Of a stretch of 64,000 bases of DNA, positions 34,390-47,254 are shown one piece after another. The stretch covers positions 1,701,023 through 1,765,022 of the forward strand of contig JAQFVV010006426.1 in the NCBI GenBank assembly GCA_028023455.1. The letters run 5' to 3'. The notes beneath the pieces were generated by a model that ran no database searches, had not been told where the DNA came from, and saw only the letters and a list, made by a program, of their open reading frames with translations. The DNA comes from Epiperipatus broadwayi. Lineage: Eukaryota > Onychophora > Udeonychophora > Euonychophora > Peripatidae. The translations under genes were made by a program, and so were the position numbers. Position 1 is the stretch's first letter. Every line of letters begins with the position of its first letter.

Positions 34390-34808
34390 GACATTTATTT
34401 TATATAGCGTGATGTTTTTATAAACTGTAATACCAACAAGCCAATACGCTAATTCACATGCACTTTGTAGATGTCACTATATAAATGAATACTCCCACTT
34501 TTTCAACACAAGATAAAGTCTTTAGGAAAAGATAGAATGAATCCATCTATCTTTTTGACCCAAACGTATATGTATGGGAAAATCTTAAGTGTTTGAAAAT
34601 GAGAGTGTGAAGTTGTTAATTGATCACTTTAAATTATCTTTTTACTACTTGAATAAATGACGCTTGTGAAATTTCTAGAATTTATGATACATCAATCTTA
34701 TTAAATTAAACATATGTAAATAAGACATTTATTTTACACATCATGATGTTTTTATAAACTGTAATACCAATAAGCCAATAAGCTAATACACGTGCACTTT
34801 GTAGATGA
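34390..34808 (+). repeat. Direct duplication, ~84-bp unit, 335 bp apart
   Basis: GACATTTATTTTATATAGCG followed by TGATGTTTTTATAAACTGTA and GCACTTTGTAGATG at 34390-34473 recurs at 34724-34808 with few changes. The intervening ~250 bp is single copy. Confidence 0.8.
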
Positions 34809-35586
34809 CTAAAGACTAGATTACTAGACAAATAAAGTTACACAATTTCTGGAAGATATTTATGCTGCAGACTTTTGATTTCAGAAGTATGCTCTTTAAT
34901 TAAGTGTTCAAATGCATGACATTTCTTTAGTGGATGGATGAGTAAAATGTTTCAGTGTATATGTTGATCAGCAAAAACATCACATCAGGTGGGTTAGTAG
35001 TTTTCATCATGATGAAAATTGGAGTTATGGCAGATGAGATGAGTGATGATTGGGGTAGAGCCTTAGTCACACATATCAATTTAAATGCTGGATATAGTTG
35101 ACACTTTCATTTTTCCCAAGACTGCTGGGTTTCTTTTAAATAAACTATCTAACCTATGACAATTGCAGGTAATCATCATAGATTCTTCTTTAGAAAGTTT
35201 TATAGTGATAAGAAACAAAAGAACTAGACTGATCTTAAAAAGTGTGAAATAAGAATCTATGTTCACACAGTAATTAAAGAAAAGAGTGAATAATGAATGC
35301 TGGTAAATTTTTTTTAGCTTATATAAGTCTACAGTTCTACTGCTGGTCCAATTGTTTTTTTTAAAACATCTAGAATTAGCATTCATAAAATAACTCTAGA
35401 TAATCTAATAATTTTAAAGTAATTAAATTCTTAAAATTTGCAAATAATTACTTTTAGTACAATGCCTATTTTTTTTATTACAACAGATTAAATGTTATTT
35501 GTAGAGTAAACATTGTTTAGCACTGTTTTGGAAATAATGTTACACAAAAGATAAAAAATTTATAAGGTTTTCTTTAAAAAAAACAC
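34809..35586. other. AT-rich intergenic DNA
   Basis: The minus-strand frame 35081-35386 (101 codons) has no recognised domain and is not called. Nothing else seen. Confidence 0.3.
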
Positions 35587-35602
35587 AAAAATTTAACATT
35601 TC

Positions 35603-35750
35603 ATTTCCCATTTCCGCTTTTGGCAGCCATCTTTGCAACTGGTCTTAAAAAAGCGTCCCTTAGTGATTCAGTTTCAAGAAGACAGGGACAATTGTCCCCT
35701 TACCTTTACGTTTTTTATTCAAGGTAAGTTGGTCTTAATCATTATATATT
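35603..35750 (+). promoter_or_regulatory. LINE copy 3 5' UTR / putative internal promoter
   Basis: Starts ATTTCCCATTTCCGCTTTTG immediately after the target-site duplication and is clearly richer in GC than the flanks. LINE 5' UTRs usually carry an internal promoter; no specific motif was identified here. Confidence 0.5.
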
Positions 35751-38354
35751 ATGGAAAGTGATAATATAATCGATAACTCTCAAATTAATGTTAGCCCCGA
35801 TCTCAGCATTCAATCTAGCAATGCAGTCATCGGTCGTAAATACTATAGCCTTAGATCTAATCTAAATGCAACTAAACTAACTTCTACTTCAAATAAAAAC
35901 CCACAAACCAATAAATCAAATGAAAACATCATCGCAAATATCAACAAAAGTTTAGAAAATATTGAACTTACCCCTAATATAAACAATAGCATAAATATCT
36001 CATCAAGCGAAACTATTGAAATCCTTAAAAATATAAGCAAAAACCAATCATCTCCTCTCCTTTGCCCAATAATACCCTGAAAACCATATCTGAAAATAAT
36101 AGACAAAATTACCAACAAGATGATTTTGGCAAATTTTTTAAAGCTAAAACTTTTCCACCAGAGGTCGACAAAACCAGCACTGTCACATTACAGTTTGTCA
36201 ACAGTAAATTTAAAAATCAAAAAGAAGAAATAAATTTTAAAACTAATAAATCTCATTCCAAAACAAACAAAGATTATAGCACAAAACAATCCATTGCTAC
36301 ATCAGCCAACTTACAATCTAAACCAATTTCCTCAATTCCAATAGTGAAAAATTCCTCTAAGTATGCAAATATCGTAAGGTCTAAAAATTCTGAGAGCATC
36401 TCCGAAAATATTAAGGCCGATAATTTCAATGAACTATATTTGAATATCTCAGAATTAGGCACAGAACAAGAATCAAACACTCTGGAAAATGTCTCATTTA
36501 ATATAAACGATCTTAATGATGACATGTTCCTAAAAATAAATAACAATTTCAACAAAACGATTCCCAACACTCTGTATAAATTGTTTACAAACTACTACAG
36601 CGATAAGTCGTTAATCTTAGCCATAACAAATCAACAATGTGCATTATATAAGTTCCCCCTAGAACAATTATACAGTCTAATCAATCAAAATCAATTAGGC
36701 AGAGGCATTCACATGATCCTTAATCATCCCAATGACCGCTATGTTATCGTTGAGTTAAAAACATGGGCGGATCGTATGAACTTTAAAAAATAACTACAGA
36801 TCTTTAGGAAATTATATACTATGCTCCATAGATATGAACTGTCCAGTTACACTATCCGGCAGAATTCAAAACTGCCTTGCCCACTTGAAAGAACAAGAAC
36901 TACAAGACATCCTTATTAATTATGGTTCAGTTAACAAATTTAAACACCTATTAAACCCTCACTTCAAAGATCAAATCCTGTTCAATACAGTTATCTTCAC
37001 ACTTACATTAAAGAAAAAGATTATACCCACTGACATACCCACCATTATTACTGCAAGAGGCTCTCCTATGGTTTTGACCTTCAGGGGAGTACAGTCACAA
37101 TGTTTCTTCTGCCTTCAAAGAACACACTTCATTAAAGATTGTGCAGCAAGAATATGCACACACTGTGGTATTAAAAAGAATAAAGTTCACAGATGTCCTA
37201 GTAGACATATTAATACGGCTATCACATCCTTAAATAGACAATCACCACATGGGACTAATTCAAACAGCAACCTCACAAACCCAGACAATCTGATTCAAAT
37301 AAATCCTCCAACAAACCCTTTCACATCCAAACCTATCTTTCAAAATGAAAATCTTCAAAAAAGAACAAACACCAACCTCTACACTAATAGTAGTGAATCA
37401 GAGAACCAATCAATAACATATACTGCTACTAAACCAATCTCTCAAACCAATAATACTCAAGATCATACATACGATACATATTATACTAATCCCTGAGAAA
37501 CAATGCTAGGTCAAACTCTTCTACAAAAGAAGACAATATGACCAAAACATCTAATGAGAGCTAGGAAAACCCAGGCGATGAAGAAAATACACTTAAAAAA
37601 TTTCAAAACAATTCATCTATAACAACTCCCACCCAGCTTAAAACCAATGATACATCATCATTCGGGCCAGCTAAGTCTAACAAACCTAAACAAAGTGATC
37701 CACAAACTATCCTCAATTCTTTAACGCCTGCAATAATTAACCATCCAGATGAAAAGACTTATCAAACACTCAACCCGAAAGTCAGCATAATTAATGTTTC
37801 ACAACAGTTACAGCAAACTGAAAATGACTCGGGTTTAAAATTTAAACCAAATTCTTATAACAATAAAAAAACACTTTCATAAAAAGAACAGGAAAATGAA
37901 AACAACACTATTAAACTTAAAACCCCCCAAAAAACCAACACAACAAATACCCAAAATACAAATAAGAAAATTAAAAGAAAATCAATTCGCTCAGATAAAT
38001 CAAGCTCTGATGATGACAGCTCCCATCCAATACATTATTCACCACCATCCTCTAGCAAACAAATTTTCAGATATATCCAGCACAAAGCTTTGCAAATCCA
38101 TAGACAAAAAGAGGAAAACCATGGATCCTATAACCATCGATACCATTGATCCATCTGATGAATCTCAGACAGATTACACTACTTCATCAGACACCGAAAA
38201 CTTCATGGATGTGTTTCCTCAACCAACAAATATATCACCAATCTATCCACAAGTTCAATCACAAGACTCTGATTGCCAAACAACAGCAGAACTCATTAAC
38301 ATGGAGATGTCCCACATTGACTTGGTACACTTTACTGAGGATGGTTTGGATTAA
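35751..38354 (+). pseudogene. LINE copy 3 ORF1 (nucleic-acid-binding, CCHC knuckles)
   Basis: Begins MESDNIIDNSQINVSP at the first ATG after the 5' UTR and ends with TAA at 38352-38354, six bases before ORF2. The N-terminal two thirds is a Ser/Asn/Lys-rich chain with no domain I recognise. A CX2CX4HX4C zinc knuckle starts at 37101 (CFFCLQRTHFIKDC), followed by a second cluster CTHCGIKKNKVHRC. ORF1 products bind the element RNA. The frame is lost near 36062-36080, again at 36793-36834, and several stops lie in 37497-37895. Original length would be about 860 residues. Confidence 0.85.
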
Positions 38355-38360
38355 TCTATC

Positions 38361-41300
38361 ATGTTCTGCAAAATTGCTGGCATTAACATTTGCAGCACCA
38401 ACTCAGTTGATAGAGTTCTAGCTATTAAAAACTGGTTCTTGCTTTGCTCCCCTCATATAATTCTTATGGGTGAAACTAAATATCACTATAATACTGATCA
38501 TAAAATACTCTCTTCTCTCAGCTCTCAGATTTACTAGATTTTCCATAGGCCATTCTGCTTCAGGTGGAGTCGGTATTCTTCTCAGCAAGTCAACCACCAA
38601 ACAGTTTTAGCATTCTATTCCTAGATGCCAATATTATTATCATAGAAATAGACTATTGGGGTTATCTAATCATCATGGCTTATATATATATATACAGCCA
38701 AAGACACCTCTCAATATCTAAAAATAATCCATATCCTAAATGCCATCAATGCTAACAGAGCCTCCCCCACTATTCTTCTGGGAGACTTTAACACCACATA
38801 CAATGACTTCAACAAGAGATTTTTGCATCTAATAAATCACAGATTAATGTGTGGAGAGAGCTTCTTCCCTCCTGAAGCCTACTCTTTCTATACTAAAACT
38901 AAAAAGTCCCTGATTGATTTGGTTTACTACACCCCAGACCTCCATTTCAACCTTGATGCAGCCTTGGCCCGTTGCTTTCTCTGATCATATGACTCTAATC
39001 TTACAACTTACACCTATTTCAATCCCTACACCTATTGATGGACCTGGTAAAACCATGCACATGATCACCCAATCAAATATGACTGAAGCGAGTGTCTTAG
39101 GCATACATCCTTTGCCAGATAATAAACATCCTTTCCCTTCCTGCTGAGGAGGGCTGGTTTTCCTTCATTGGAATACTACAGTCCATATTAAATCACCACA
39201 TCAGGAAAATCAAAGGACCTAATGGCCTTCTAAATTACCTAACAGACATTAATATACAACTTCAAGCATCACAGCAAAATTTCACAAATACAGAAAAAAT
39301 TATCTTCCTTAAAAATCTCTACAAAATCAAGCAAAAGTCCCTTGCAGAATATATATCCATCAGAAGAGCCAAATGTTTCTTAGCACAACAACACTGCTGG
39401 ATGAGAGACTATCTCAGATGGGCACTGGGGTACAATAAAAAACAAATCACTTTCTTATCCATTAATACTAATGGAATCAATCTTATTGGCTTTCCAGTGA
39501 TGCAGCACATCAGCAAACAATTCTGCCAATTAATGCAAAAAGATGGAGCTCCTCCTATAAACAGCTGGTTGGATGCTGGTGACCCCGGTGAACATGGCAT
39601 CATGGAAATCCAAACCAAAAAGAAGATAACATCTCTCCCCGATGGTGTTCATCCTGGCCTTCATGGCATCCCAAATTTTCTTCTCAAACCCTAGCCTCCG
39701 GCAACAGAAACATAACAGATCTTTACCCAGTGGCACTCGTGCCTTTTATTAAAAAAGCAAAATCACTAAATGACATTAACAATATCCGGCCAATTTCCAT
39801 GACCCCATTTCTTATCAAGATAATTGAGTCAGTCATTAAAGATCAAATCCAAACTCAAATTCTTAGCCATATCTCGTCAAACCAATACGGAAAAAAGGGA
39901 TCATCAACCTCGCATGCTATGTCCAATGTAACTACACTATTCAATTACATCAGAGGACATCATAAATCAAAACCTATTGCTGTCCAGCTGGATGTTGTGG
40001 CAGCATTTGATTCAGTCCAGATAAACATCCTCCCGGATATTCTGTTGGAATGCGACATTCCAGCCAGGATTGTACAGATGGTCAGAAATAATCTGCTCAA
40101 CAACAGAGAGATTTTTTTCTTTCTTGATGGCAAGATCACACCAGGCTTCAAGCCATACAAGTCGATCTCTTAAGGATCTCCACTCATTGTCCTTTTCTTC
40201 ACAGCATACATCAACCCTCTTCTGACTGATATAGAAAAAAACCTCCCTGGAATTTTTCTTCCCTCTCTCAATAAAAACTTCAATGTATTTGCATATATAG
40301 ATGACATCATGGTTGTGCTTCCCACCATTAAATACCTTCCCCATCTCATGAATATATTAAACAGAAATACAGTGAAACTTGGCCTACAAATAAATTTTAA
40401 CAAATCTTCCATCGGAAGATAATGTCTGGTAAACAAATTAACTCTCCCTTTTCTGCAAAACCCCAAAGATACCTAGGTTTCCCAATCTACAAAACTCCAA
40501 CTGCAATGGCAAGAGAGATTCAAGATGCAATCCTCCATTCAACTGAAGCCATCACCACTTCACTCTCTAGAGTATACCTTTAATTATATGGAAAGGTTGG
40601 CCTCCTCAACATGATCATAATGCCAAAAATCTCATATTATCTTCCATTCGTTAAAATGTCTAAACAGTTTCAAAATAAAATTAACCGATTATGCACCAAA
40701 CTTCTCTGGAGAGAAAGGACAGTTGCTATTAGCTTGCGAGGTATCCAATGACTATGCAGGTTCAATGGACTGTCATTTCACTCAATACAAGCAATCATTT
40801 TACAGAAAACCCACAACACTCTACATAATCTGATCCTCTCCTACGGATACTCTAACATTATTAAAAAAATTACACCGACAGATCATCCTCCACCCTCTTC
40901 CAGTTCATGGATAGCATCCCTAATAGAACACCTACAACTTTATAACCCAATAATACCCTTTAACCTTAACCAAAAAATCACCTTATGGGAAGCATACAAT
41001 ATAATCAACTATAATTAACAACCCATTAAAACCAGTCTAAAAGTAACCAACCAAAGACTCATTACACACTTCAAAAGATGGAGTCTAGAACCCAAATTCC
41101 TTGACTTCACCATTAAAATAAATCTTAATATGCTACCCATGAATTGGTTTCTTTATCACCAAAGAGGTTTTACCAGCATTGACCCTATATGTGGTCTTTC
41201 TGCTCATGAAGATGAAACCATAGACCATATTATACACCGGTGCCCAAGACTTAAAACTCTGAAAGATATAATTATAATCAATTCCAACATAAGACCTGAT

Positions 41301-41660
41301 ATGATTTTTCTCACTCGAAAATGCCATTCATAATGGGTTTTTTCAATAATAAAGCTTTCTACCTTTGTCCTTTATTTTATATGGATAGTGAGATGCAAAA
41401 GTCTCACAAATCATACCATTGTTTTATCAAATGCTCAAAAAAAATCAAGAAATGTGACCAGCTCCTTGCCTCCAGTAAAGTCTTTGATGACACCTGGTCT
41501 TTAATTGCTCTTTCCTTTTCCTGATTATCAATTCCCACCTACCCAGCATTATAGAATAGTCAATTATAAAAAAAATATTCATGTTTATATTAAAAATGCT
41601 AATACCATTAAACAAGTTCTTAGAAATCTCTTCACTGTACCTAACTACATAAGAGTATAA
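38361..41660 (+). pseudogene. LINE copy 3 ORF2 (APE endonuclease + RT + zinc-binding domain)
   Basis: Starts ATG at 38361 (MFCKIAGINICSTNSVDRV). Endonuclease: ILMGETK near 38460, ILLGDFNTTYNDFN near 38780, FSDHMTLIL near 38975. RT: NIRPISMTPFLIK (39780), YGKKGSSTSHAM, LDVVAAFDSV (about 39985), and AYIDDI at 40291-40308 with the catalytic Asp pair. Zinc-binding ICGLSAHEDETIDHIIHRC is near 41190-41245. The last codons are NYIRV and TAA at 41658-41660. The frame changes at several points and stops occur in the endonuclease and after YIDD. A short TA expansion near 38680 disrupts the Tyr/Ile codons between endonuclease blocks. Not functional. Confidence 0.88.
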
Positions 41661-41816
41661 CAATTGTGCTCTCATAACATAATCTAGCCAGATGACAAAT
41701 AGAACATTATATAATCATATTATTGTACAATTTATTCATTTATTTATCCTTTATTAGTATGTAATCACTATTTATTGTTAATAAAATTTTTATTGAAATG
41801 AAAAATTTAACATTTC

Positions 41817-42044
41817 TTCTAAATTTAATTTTAACACTGCCCACTGTAAGTATAATAGATCCCAGATTAAGATAATTGATTAAAACATTATCCCTTGCAT
41901 CTAGCCATTGTTTGAAATAGATAAAAAAATAAACTTTTACAAATATCAGCAATTTTCTTTGTAAATCTTTTTCTTACAAAATGATTTGCAAACTAATGTA
42001 TACTTTTTGGTTTGTATGTGCAATATATATATATATATATATAT
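41817..42044. other. AT-rich flank with (TA)n tract
   Basis: Ends with a (TA)n run at 42023-42044. No gene. Confidence 0.4.
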
Positions 42045-42055
42045 TTCTAATGTCA

Positions 42056-42099
<44 letters not shown>

Positions 42100-42110
42100 T
42101 GACATTAGAA
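42045..42110. repeat. Perfect 66-bp palindrome with (TA)n core
   Basis: TTCTAATGTCATGATA at 42045-42060 and its exact complement at 42095-42110 enclose a pure TA run. Can extrude as a cruciform. Confidence 0.9.
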
Positions 42111-43252
42111 AATTACAAAATAAAAATTATAATAACAAAATTTAAAGTATTTACAACTTAAATAACTTTTTCAACTCTTCTCAGACCAGATATTTGGAAA
42201 ATATGAATTTATCACTTTTTCATATTTTGGGTTGTAAGGAAAAAGAATGTCAATGCATATATATTGTAAGCTTTAGATTTATCAGTAATGCTCAATATTC
42301 AGCTATATAATTCTTTTAATATTTTAAATAAAATTCAATAAGTTAATTTTAATAGAAAGCCAAATTATTAGGCGCTTGATATTTGAATGCTTATGCATCC
42401 TAAGAGTGGCTGTAAAAGACCGTTTATAAGTTTTAATAGCCTTAAAAGTTCTTTTAATATACTGTAATGATTTCAGCACATATGTAATTGTAAATGACTT
42501 TAAATTGCTTAGTTTAGGGATATTTTTATGCTAAATATTAATGAGTTAATATTGGAAAATTCTTAAAGGTGAAAACATTTTAATATTGATATTAGTATAT
42601 AAAATTTAGGTTAGAATTAAATTTTAAAGCTAAACTTTAATCTTTAATGAGATAATTAAATATCATTAAAAATTAATTTATTAGTAAAAGCTATTCAGTT
42701 TTGAATATAAAAATCAGTAATGGACTTGTGAGAGTGTACTTTATGTTAAATTTTATTTTAACTTCTTTATTGTAATATTAAAAGTTATTGTTAAATATTT
42801 ATTTTAAAAAAGTTTTATCTAAAAATATATTCTGGTAGCTTGACTTTTATTAAATATTTTATAGTATTGCTTAATGAAATAACGTAAATTATTGTTTCAT
42901 TTAATAAATTTATTAGACAATATTTTGTTTATCTTCATTGTAATAATTTTTAGTTTTGTAAATTATTGTCTTAAAGTGTAGCATTTAATTAAAAGTCTAA
43001 AGAGTTATGTAAATGAGATTATTTTAGCTTTGTTTCTCAGGATACCGGTTAATCATTAAACTTAAACGAATTAAAATCAAGGAAAGGTTGATCTAAGTGT
43101 CAATTTCATCCATCAAAGTCAGTCACATAAGCAGAAACATAAAGGAAAAATTGAACACATGATCATATTTTAATACTTTCTACTTGACTTGGATAATTTA
43201 CTAGGAAAATTTACTTGATGAATAATTAATTTTCCATTCAATTTAATTATTC
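42111..43252. other. AT-rich intergenic DNA
   Basis: No ORF or repeat partner recognised. Confidence 0.3.
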
Positions 43253-43346
43253 ATGTGTCAAAACATTGGCTGGGAAGAGAACTCGCAAACCTAGGACATC
43301 TGCTTGTAAGGCAGCTGTGCTGACCATTTGATCACCAACACTTGAC
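43253..43346 (-). mobile_element. tRNA-derived SINE, copy 4 (TAC type, diverged)
   Basis: Minus strand starts GTCAAGTGTTGGTGATC and keeps the anticodon arm CAGCTGC-CTTACAA-GCAGATG with TAC in the loop, like copy 3. Box B is degraded (GGTTTGCGAGTTC). Ends CCAATGTTTTGACAC. No target-site duplication recognised. Older than copies 2 and 5. Confidence 0.8.
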
Positions 43347-44200
43347 AATTTTTATTTGCTTAAAGTTTAACATGTACTGCTAACAAATTTTCCCCAAGCT
43401 TATAAATTTTATATACAAATTACTAAAAAAAGTCTAAATACAATTTATTAAATAACAAAACTAAATGAAGTGTTTGATTTCAAACAACAGTTCACTTTTA
43501 AAAGTAAAGTCTTAAATAATATTATTATTTGTTATTTTTGATAATTAAAAGTATTATAAAATTTGTACTGAAAAAAATTATACACAAGTAATTAAAGCTT
43601 TATTAATTCAATATGAATTTCTTACAACTATTCATAATAAATTTCCTAATTTTAAATATCCTATAACACATTGTTTAAAATTAATAATTAAATGATATAA
43701 AAATAAATTCAAATTCAAGTTTACATTTGTGATTTGTAGTCACATATGCATTATCAAATACATTTTTATATTAAATTGTAAACAATATAGTAATAAATAT
43801 TGCTTTCTTGTATAATGTTGTTTATGTTTTTCTGTTGTCATTTATTTTCATTATAATCTTCAAAAATGTTTTATCTCAAATTTTGAACACATTTCTAAAA
43901 ATTATTATTGATATTTTTAAAAATTTGAATAAATGTACATTAATGTAATTTTTTAAGAAATCATTATTATTCATACATAACTGGCTGTTCATTGGAAATA
44001 TTTTTTCTATATACTTATGTTATGTCACAATGATTAATACATAAATGTTAGAATATCAAACACTAGAAAATATATAAATAGTCAAATTAAGAGTCATAGA
44101 CCACATGACTCTACTCTCTTAAGCTTGTAAGTTATAAACAATGAGGATTGCCAATTCCTCAACAAGCTTTGGGATAAATGCTTAGCCAGAGAAAGCATTT
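43347..44200 (+). repeat. Old repeat block (matches about 31925-32720)
   Basis: 43560-44060 follows the same order as 31925-32720: TAATTAAAGC, CTAATTTTAAATATC, a TAAATTCA segment, CACATATG, and AATTTTGAACACATTT with AATTCTGAACTCATTT. No gene. Confidence 0.55.
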
Positions 44201-44409
44201 AAAATATCTTTGTCAAGAACTCCCTCCCACTGGACCCCTGAACATGGTTTTGTTCATTAATTCTTTATGATATTTTAGATAAATGCTGGATTTGGGTTGA
44301 TATTTTTAGATCTAGTGTCTGAACCTACTCTGGCACCTCTCTGAGGGGTGCCAAAGCATGAAACCATTGTCAGGGGTTGGGGGGGGGAGGTTCTTGACAG
44401 AGATATTTT
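44201..44409. mobile_element. Fold-back element with ~40-bp terminal inverted repeats
   Basis: AAAATATCTTTGTCAAGAAC at 44201 and its near-complement ending at 44409 form 40-bp ends, including C-rich (CCCTCCCACTGGACCCC) and G-rich (GGGGTTGGGGGGGGG) partners. A second hairpin, GGCACCTCT/GAGGGGTGCC, lies at 44331-44352. No ORF; single copy in this window. Confidence 0.75.
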
Positions 44410-44706
44410 GATCAATATGACCTTTTATTATTTACATAAACATCCTAGAATATAAAGTATAAAAATAAATTTTTGAGTATTTTCTTAGTTTCAATAATTT
44501 TAATATAGTTATTAAGCCATCATCAAACTTTAAAAAATTAAACTAAAGAAATTTCTTAAACAAAAATGAAAAAAATATTTCTTTTAAAAAATACATAAGG
44601 ATTTCATTTTTACTTATTTTTGTATAAAAACTTGTACATTTTTGTAGATTTTATATTTTCCATTTGATGTATTTTGTATTCTTTTGACATTTATAAAAAG
44701 TACTAA

Positions 44707-44857
44707 TAAATATAAAAATAAAGTTAATAAACATCACATGATCACCTTTTTTATGCTTGCTTATAACTGTTATTAAAACAGCCAAAAACTCTCCATACAG
44801 TGTTGCAGTGAGTGGCAATACTGTAGGGTTTTTTTTGCCTATTTAAATATAAAAATA
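44707..44857 (+). mobile_element. Hairpin retroposon H2 (short form) with 14-bp target-site duplication
   Basis: Body 44721-44843 (123 bp) between two TAAATATAAAAATA repeats (44707-44720, 44844-44857). It has the family leader AAACATCACATGATCACC and the terminal hairpin AAACAGCCAAAAACTCTCC.../...GGGTTTTTTTTGCCTATT, but lacks the whole central region of H1 and H3. Confidence 0.85.
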
Positions 44858-47048
44858 TTATGTATGTGACTTTAATGTTAATAAACAAATTTTAAAAATA
44901 TATAATAGTCGATTGAAAGCATTACAAAAAATTAATGAAATAGTAATCAAATTTACAAAAATAATTTGGGTTGAATATAAGTTTATAAACATTTGAAAAA
45001 TATTGGAAAACAGTATTTTATTGTAGATTTATTAATTTATTTATACAAAATAAAAATAAAAATTTCATTTACTGACATTTATAGGAGCATATATATTTGT
45101 TTGTAACCTAAACCAATGATGTCCCAATATAGTCACAAATGAATTTCAAACTACCAAAGTTCTACCATTGCTGTTTTAAAAATATGTTTTTTATTTTTGT
45201 TTTGACTTAGAAACAATTGTTAATGAATTTATAATGTAATTTTTGTTACTGATTTAATTGTCAGTTGGTGTAGGCAGTTTATTTCATTTTCAAGTTTAGA
45301 TTTTGATTATTGAGATTTGGGATTTAATTTTGTTTAAATAAAATTATGTATGTAATGGGTATTGACTTTATTACATGGTTCAACAATGTAATAACATTTA
45401 TATAATAAAATGATGCATTAGAAATAATAACCATATATTGTTTACGATAAAATACCATTATTCACCAATACCATATGTTTATTGTTAATTATGAAAATAA
45501 AGTTTTCTTTGTACAGAGAAAAAAAAGATTATGCATTCATTTAAACATAATAACTGTTTTTATAGTAACATTTCTTAAAATTTTTAAGTGCATTTAATTC
45601 ACAATAATTTGCACTAACGTTTGTTTGTACAAAATAAAACATTGACATGAAACACTAATTGGCTTTCTTATTTCTATGTTATTACAGCTTTAATAGAAAT
45701 TGGGTATGTATTTCAATAATGTATACCATACAACCAAATGGCTTAAACATCAAATTCTTCAAATAAAAATATTGTAAACAAGATCAATTCCGAATTGTTC
45801 AACAGCTCTTCATAAATAATTTGTAAGCATTTTAAGATAAAAAAAATTTTTCACATAAATTACTGCAATTATTAATGTTCTGTAGTTTTAAAGCTGTTTT
45901 ATTTATGGAATTGGTTTTTTTATTTAATGTTTATACTTATTTTTTATACAACAAATAAATTTATTGAGACCTACTTATTCAAATAAAACATATAATCAAT
46001 AAAGGAGTGTGTTGAAATACAGATTTAGATAGAATACAAATACTATAACATGTTCATATGCTAGATAAATCAATGCTATGCTTCGCAATATAAAAATAAT
46101 TCATATGACAAAAAAAATAAATATTATTTTTATTCTTGGTTCATGCTTCTATATTGACATTTGATTAAAATCATGATAAGTAAATGGTTTAATAATAAAT
46201 TAGCTGCAATATTATGCAATCATATTTCACTTTAATTTATATTTTTCAGTTAATTTTTAATCATTCAAGTAAATTACTAAATAAGAAATATGTAATGATT
46301 AAATATAATTAATAATAATTATAATGATGATAATAATAATTATAATATAAAAATTAAACATTAGTCGTGATAAAAATATAATTTTTTCAAAACTATCTTG
46401 AATAAAATTAGTGTCTGTTAATGTTTTATTGTTAAATCAATTATATAGTGCTTAAGTAATGAAAAAAAATCCAAAATTAGCATTATAGAAAATAAAGATA
46501 AAAATCTACATTGACACCTCTCATGGAGCCAGACTAATCACACCCAAAATTCTTTTATTCAACACTTGTATAAATACTTCGAAAGTAGGCTTTTGTAAAG
46601 TAAATTGTTGTTATTAAAGCCAATTAACATGTCTGCTTCAAATATAAGAAAATTCTCTTTTATTTCAGCAACAGTTTTAATTTTATTTTCTTTCTTATTA
46701 ATTGAAGTACACTCTGGTAAGTGAATTTCGCTATATGCTTGAATTGTTATTAAGTCTAATAATCTTGCTTTCAATTAGTTAAAATTTTATTAGTTCATTT
46801 TTTTTTGTAAGCAGTTCTGTGTGTATTCAAATATTGGTATATTGTAAATTTTAAACTGAGTTTCAAAAATTTATTACAAAGATATATCTGGAAGTTATAT
46901 TACAAATTTCGCCATGTCAATGAATGGACATTTTACATCAAATGAAGTTTGAAGATTTTTTAATATACAAAGTCAACATAAATGATTTGTAATAATTAAA
47001 TCGGTAAAGTGCATAGTCGTTATGTAAAGTAATATATATAAGTCTATA
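44858..47048. other. AT-rich DNA with old repeat segments
   Basis: 45770-45880 and roughly 46300-46370 align to 31190-31290 and 31740-31800. The rest is unremarkable. The minus ORF 46559-46774 has no domain and is not called. Confidence 0.35.
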
Positions 47049-47095
47049 ACCTTAAGACCATGCACTTGAAAAACGACAGTAGGGACCTCTACAAA
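47049..47095 (+). mobile_element. Fragment of the 12525-12666 hairpin MITE
   Basis: CCTTAAGACCATGCACTTGA followed by AAAACGACAGTAGGGACCTC resembles one arm of the hairpin at 12608-12650 read in reverse complement. The other arm is missing or eroded. Confidence 0.6.
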
Positions 47096-47254
47096 TCTAA
47101 ACAAAAGATTTGTTAGATATTTAAATAGTGAATTGCTATGTAATAATTTTTAGTAATGGGCAAAATTAGCAAAATTTGGGTTTTTATTCAAAGACAAAAA
47201 AAAATTTCAAACTTCACAATGATAAAAAAATATGTGGAAATAAAGATTTTAGTT
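47096..47254. other. AT-rich spacer
   Basis: Nothing recognised. Confidence 0.3.

Larger units (their letters stand above)
35587..41816 (+). mobile_element. Full-length non-LTR retrotransposon, LINE copy 3, 16-bp target-site duplication
   Basis: Body 35603-41800 (about 6.2 kb) bounded by AAAAATTTAACATTTC at 35587-35602 and 41801-41816. Order: ~148-bp less AT-rich 5' UTR, ORF1 with CCHC knuckles, ORF2 with APE endonuclease, RT and zinc-binding C-terminus, ~140-bp 3' UTR. The 3' end is AT-rich (AATAAAATTTTTATTGAAATG) without a poly-A tail. Several frameshifts and stops in both ORFs make it inactive. Related to copies 1 and 2. The sense strand is strikingly poor in G. Clade not assigned. Confidence 0.93.

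Noticed and set aside
35081-35386. 101-codon minus ORF upstream of the LINE
   Set aside because: No domain and no start context or splice support; length compatible with chance.
35843-36118. Minus-strand ORFs across LINE ORF1 (also 36274-36570)
   Set aside because: Shadows of the plus-strand ORF1 frames.
35603-41660. Active, intact LINE
   Set aside because: Borders are intact, but both ORFs have multiple stops and frame changes.
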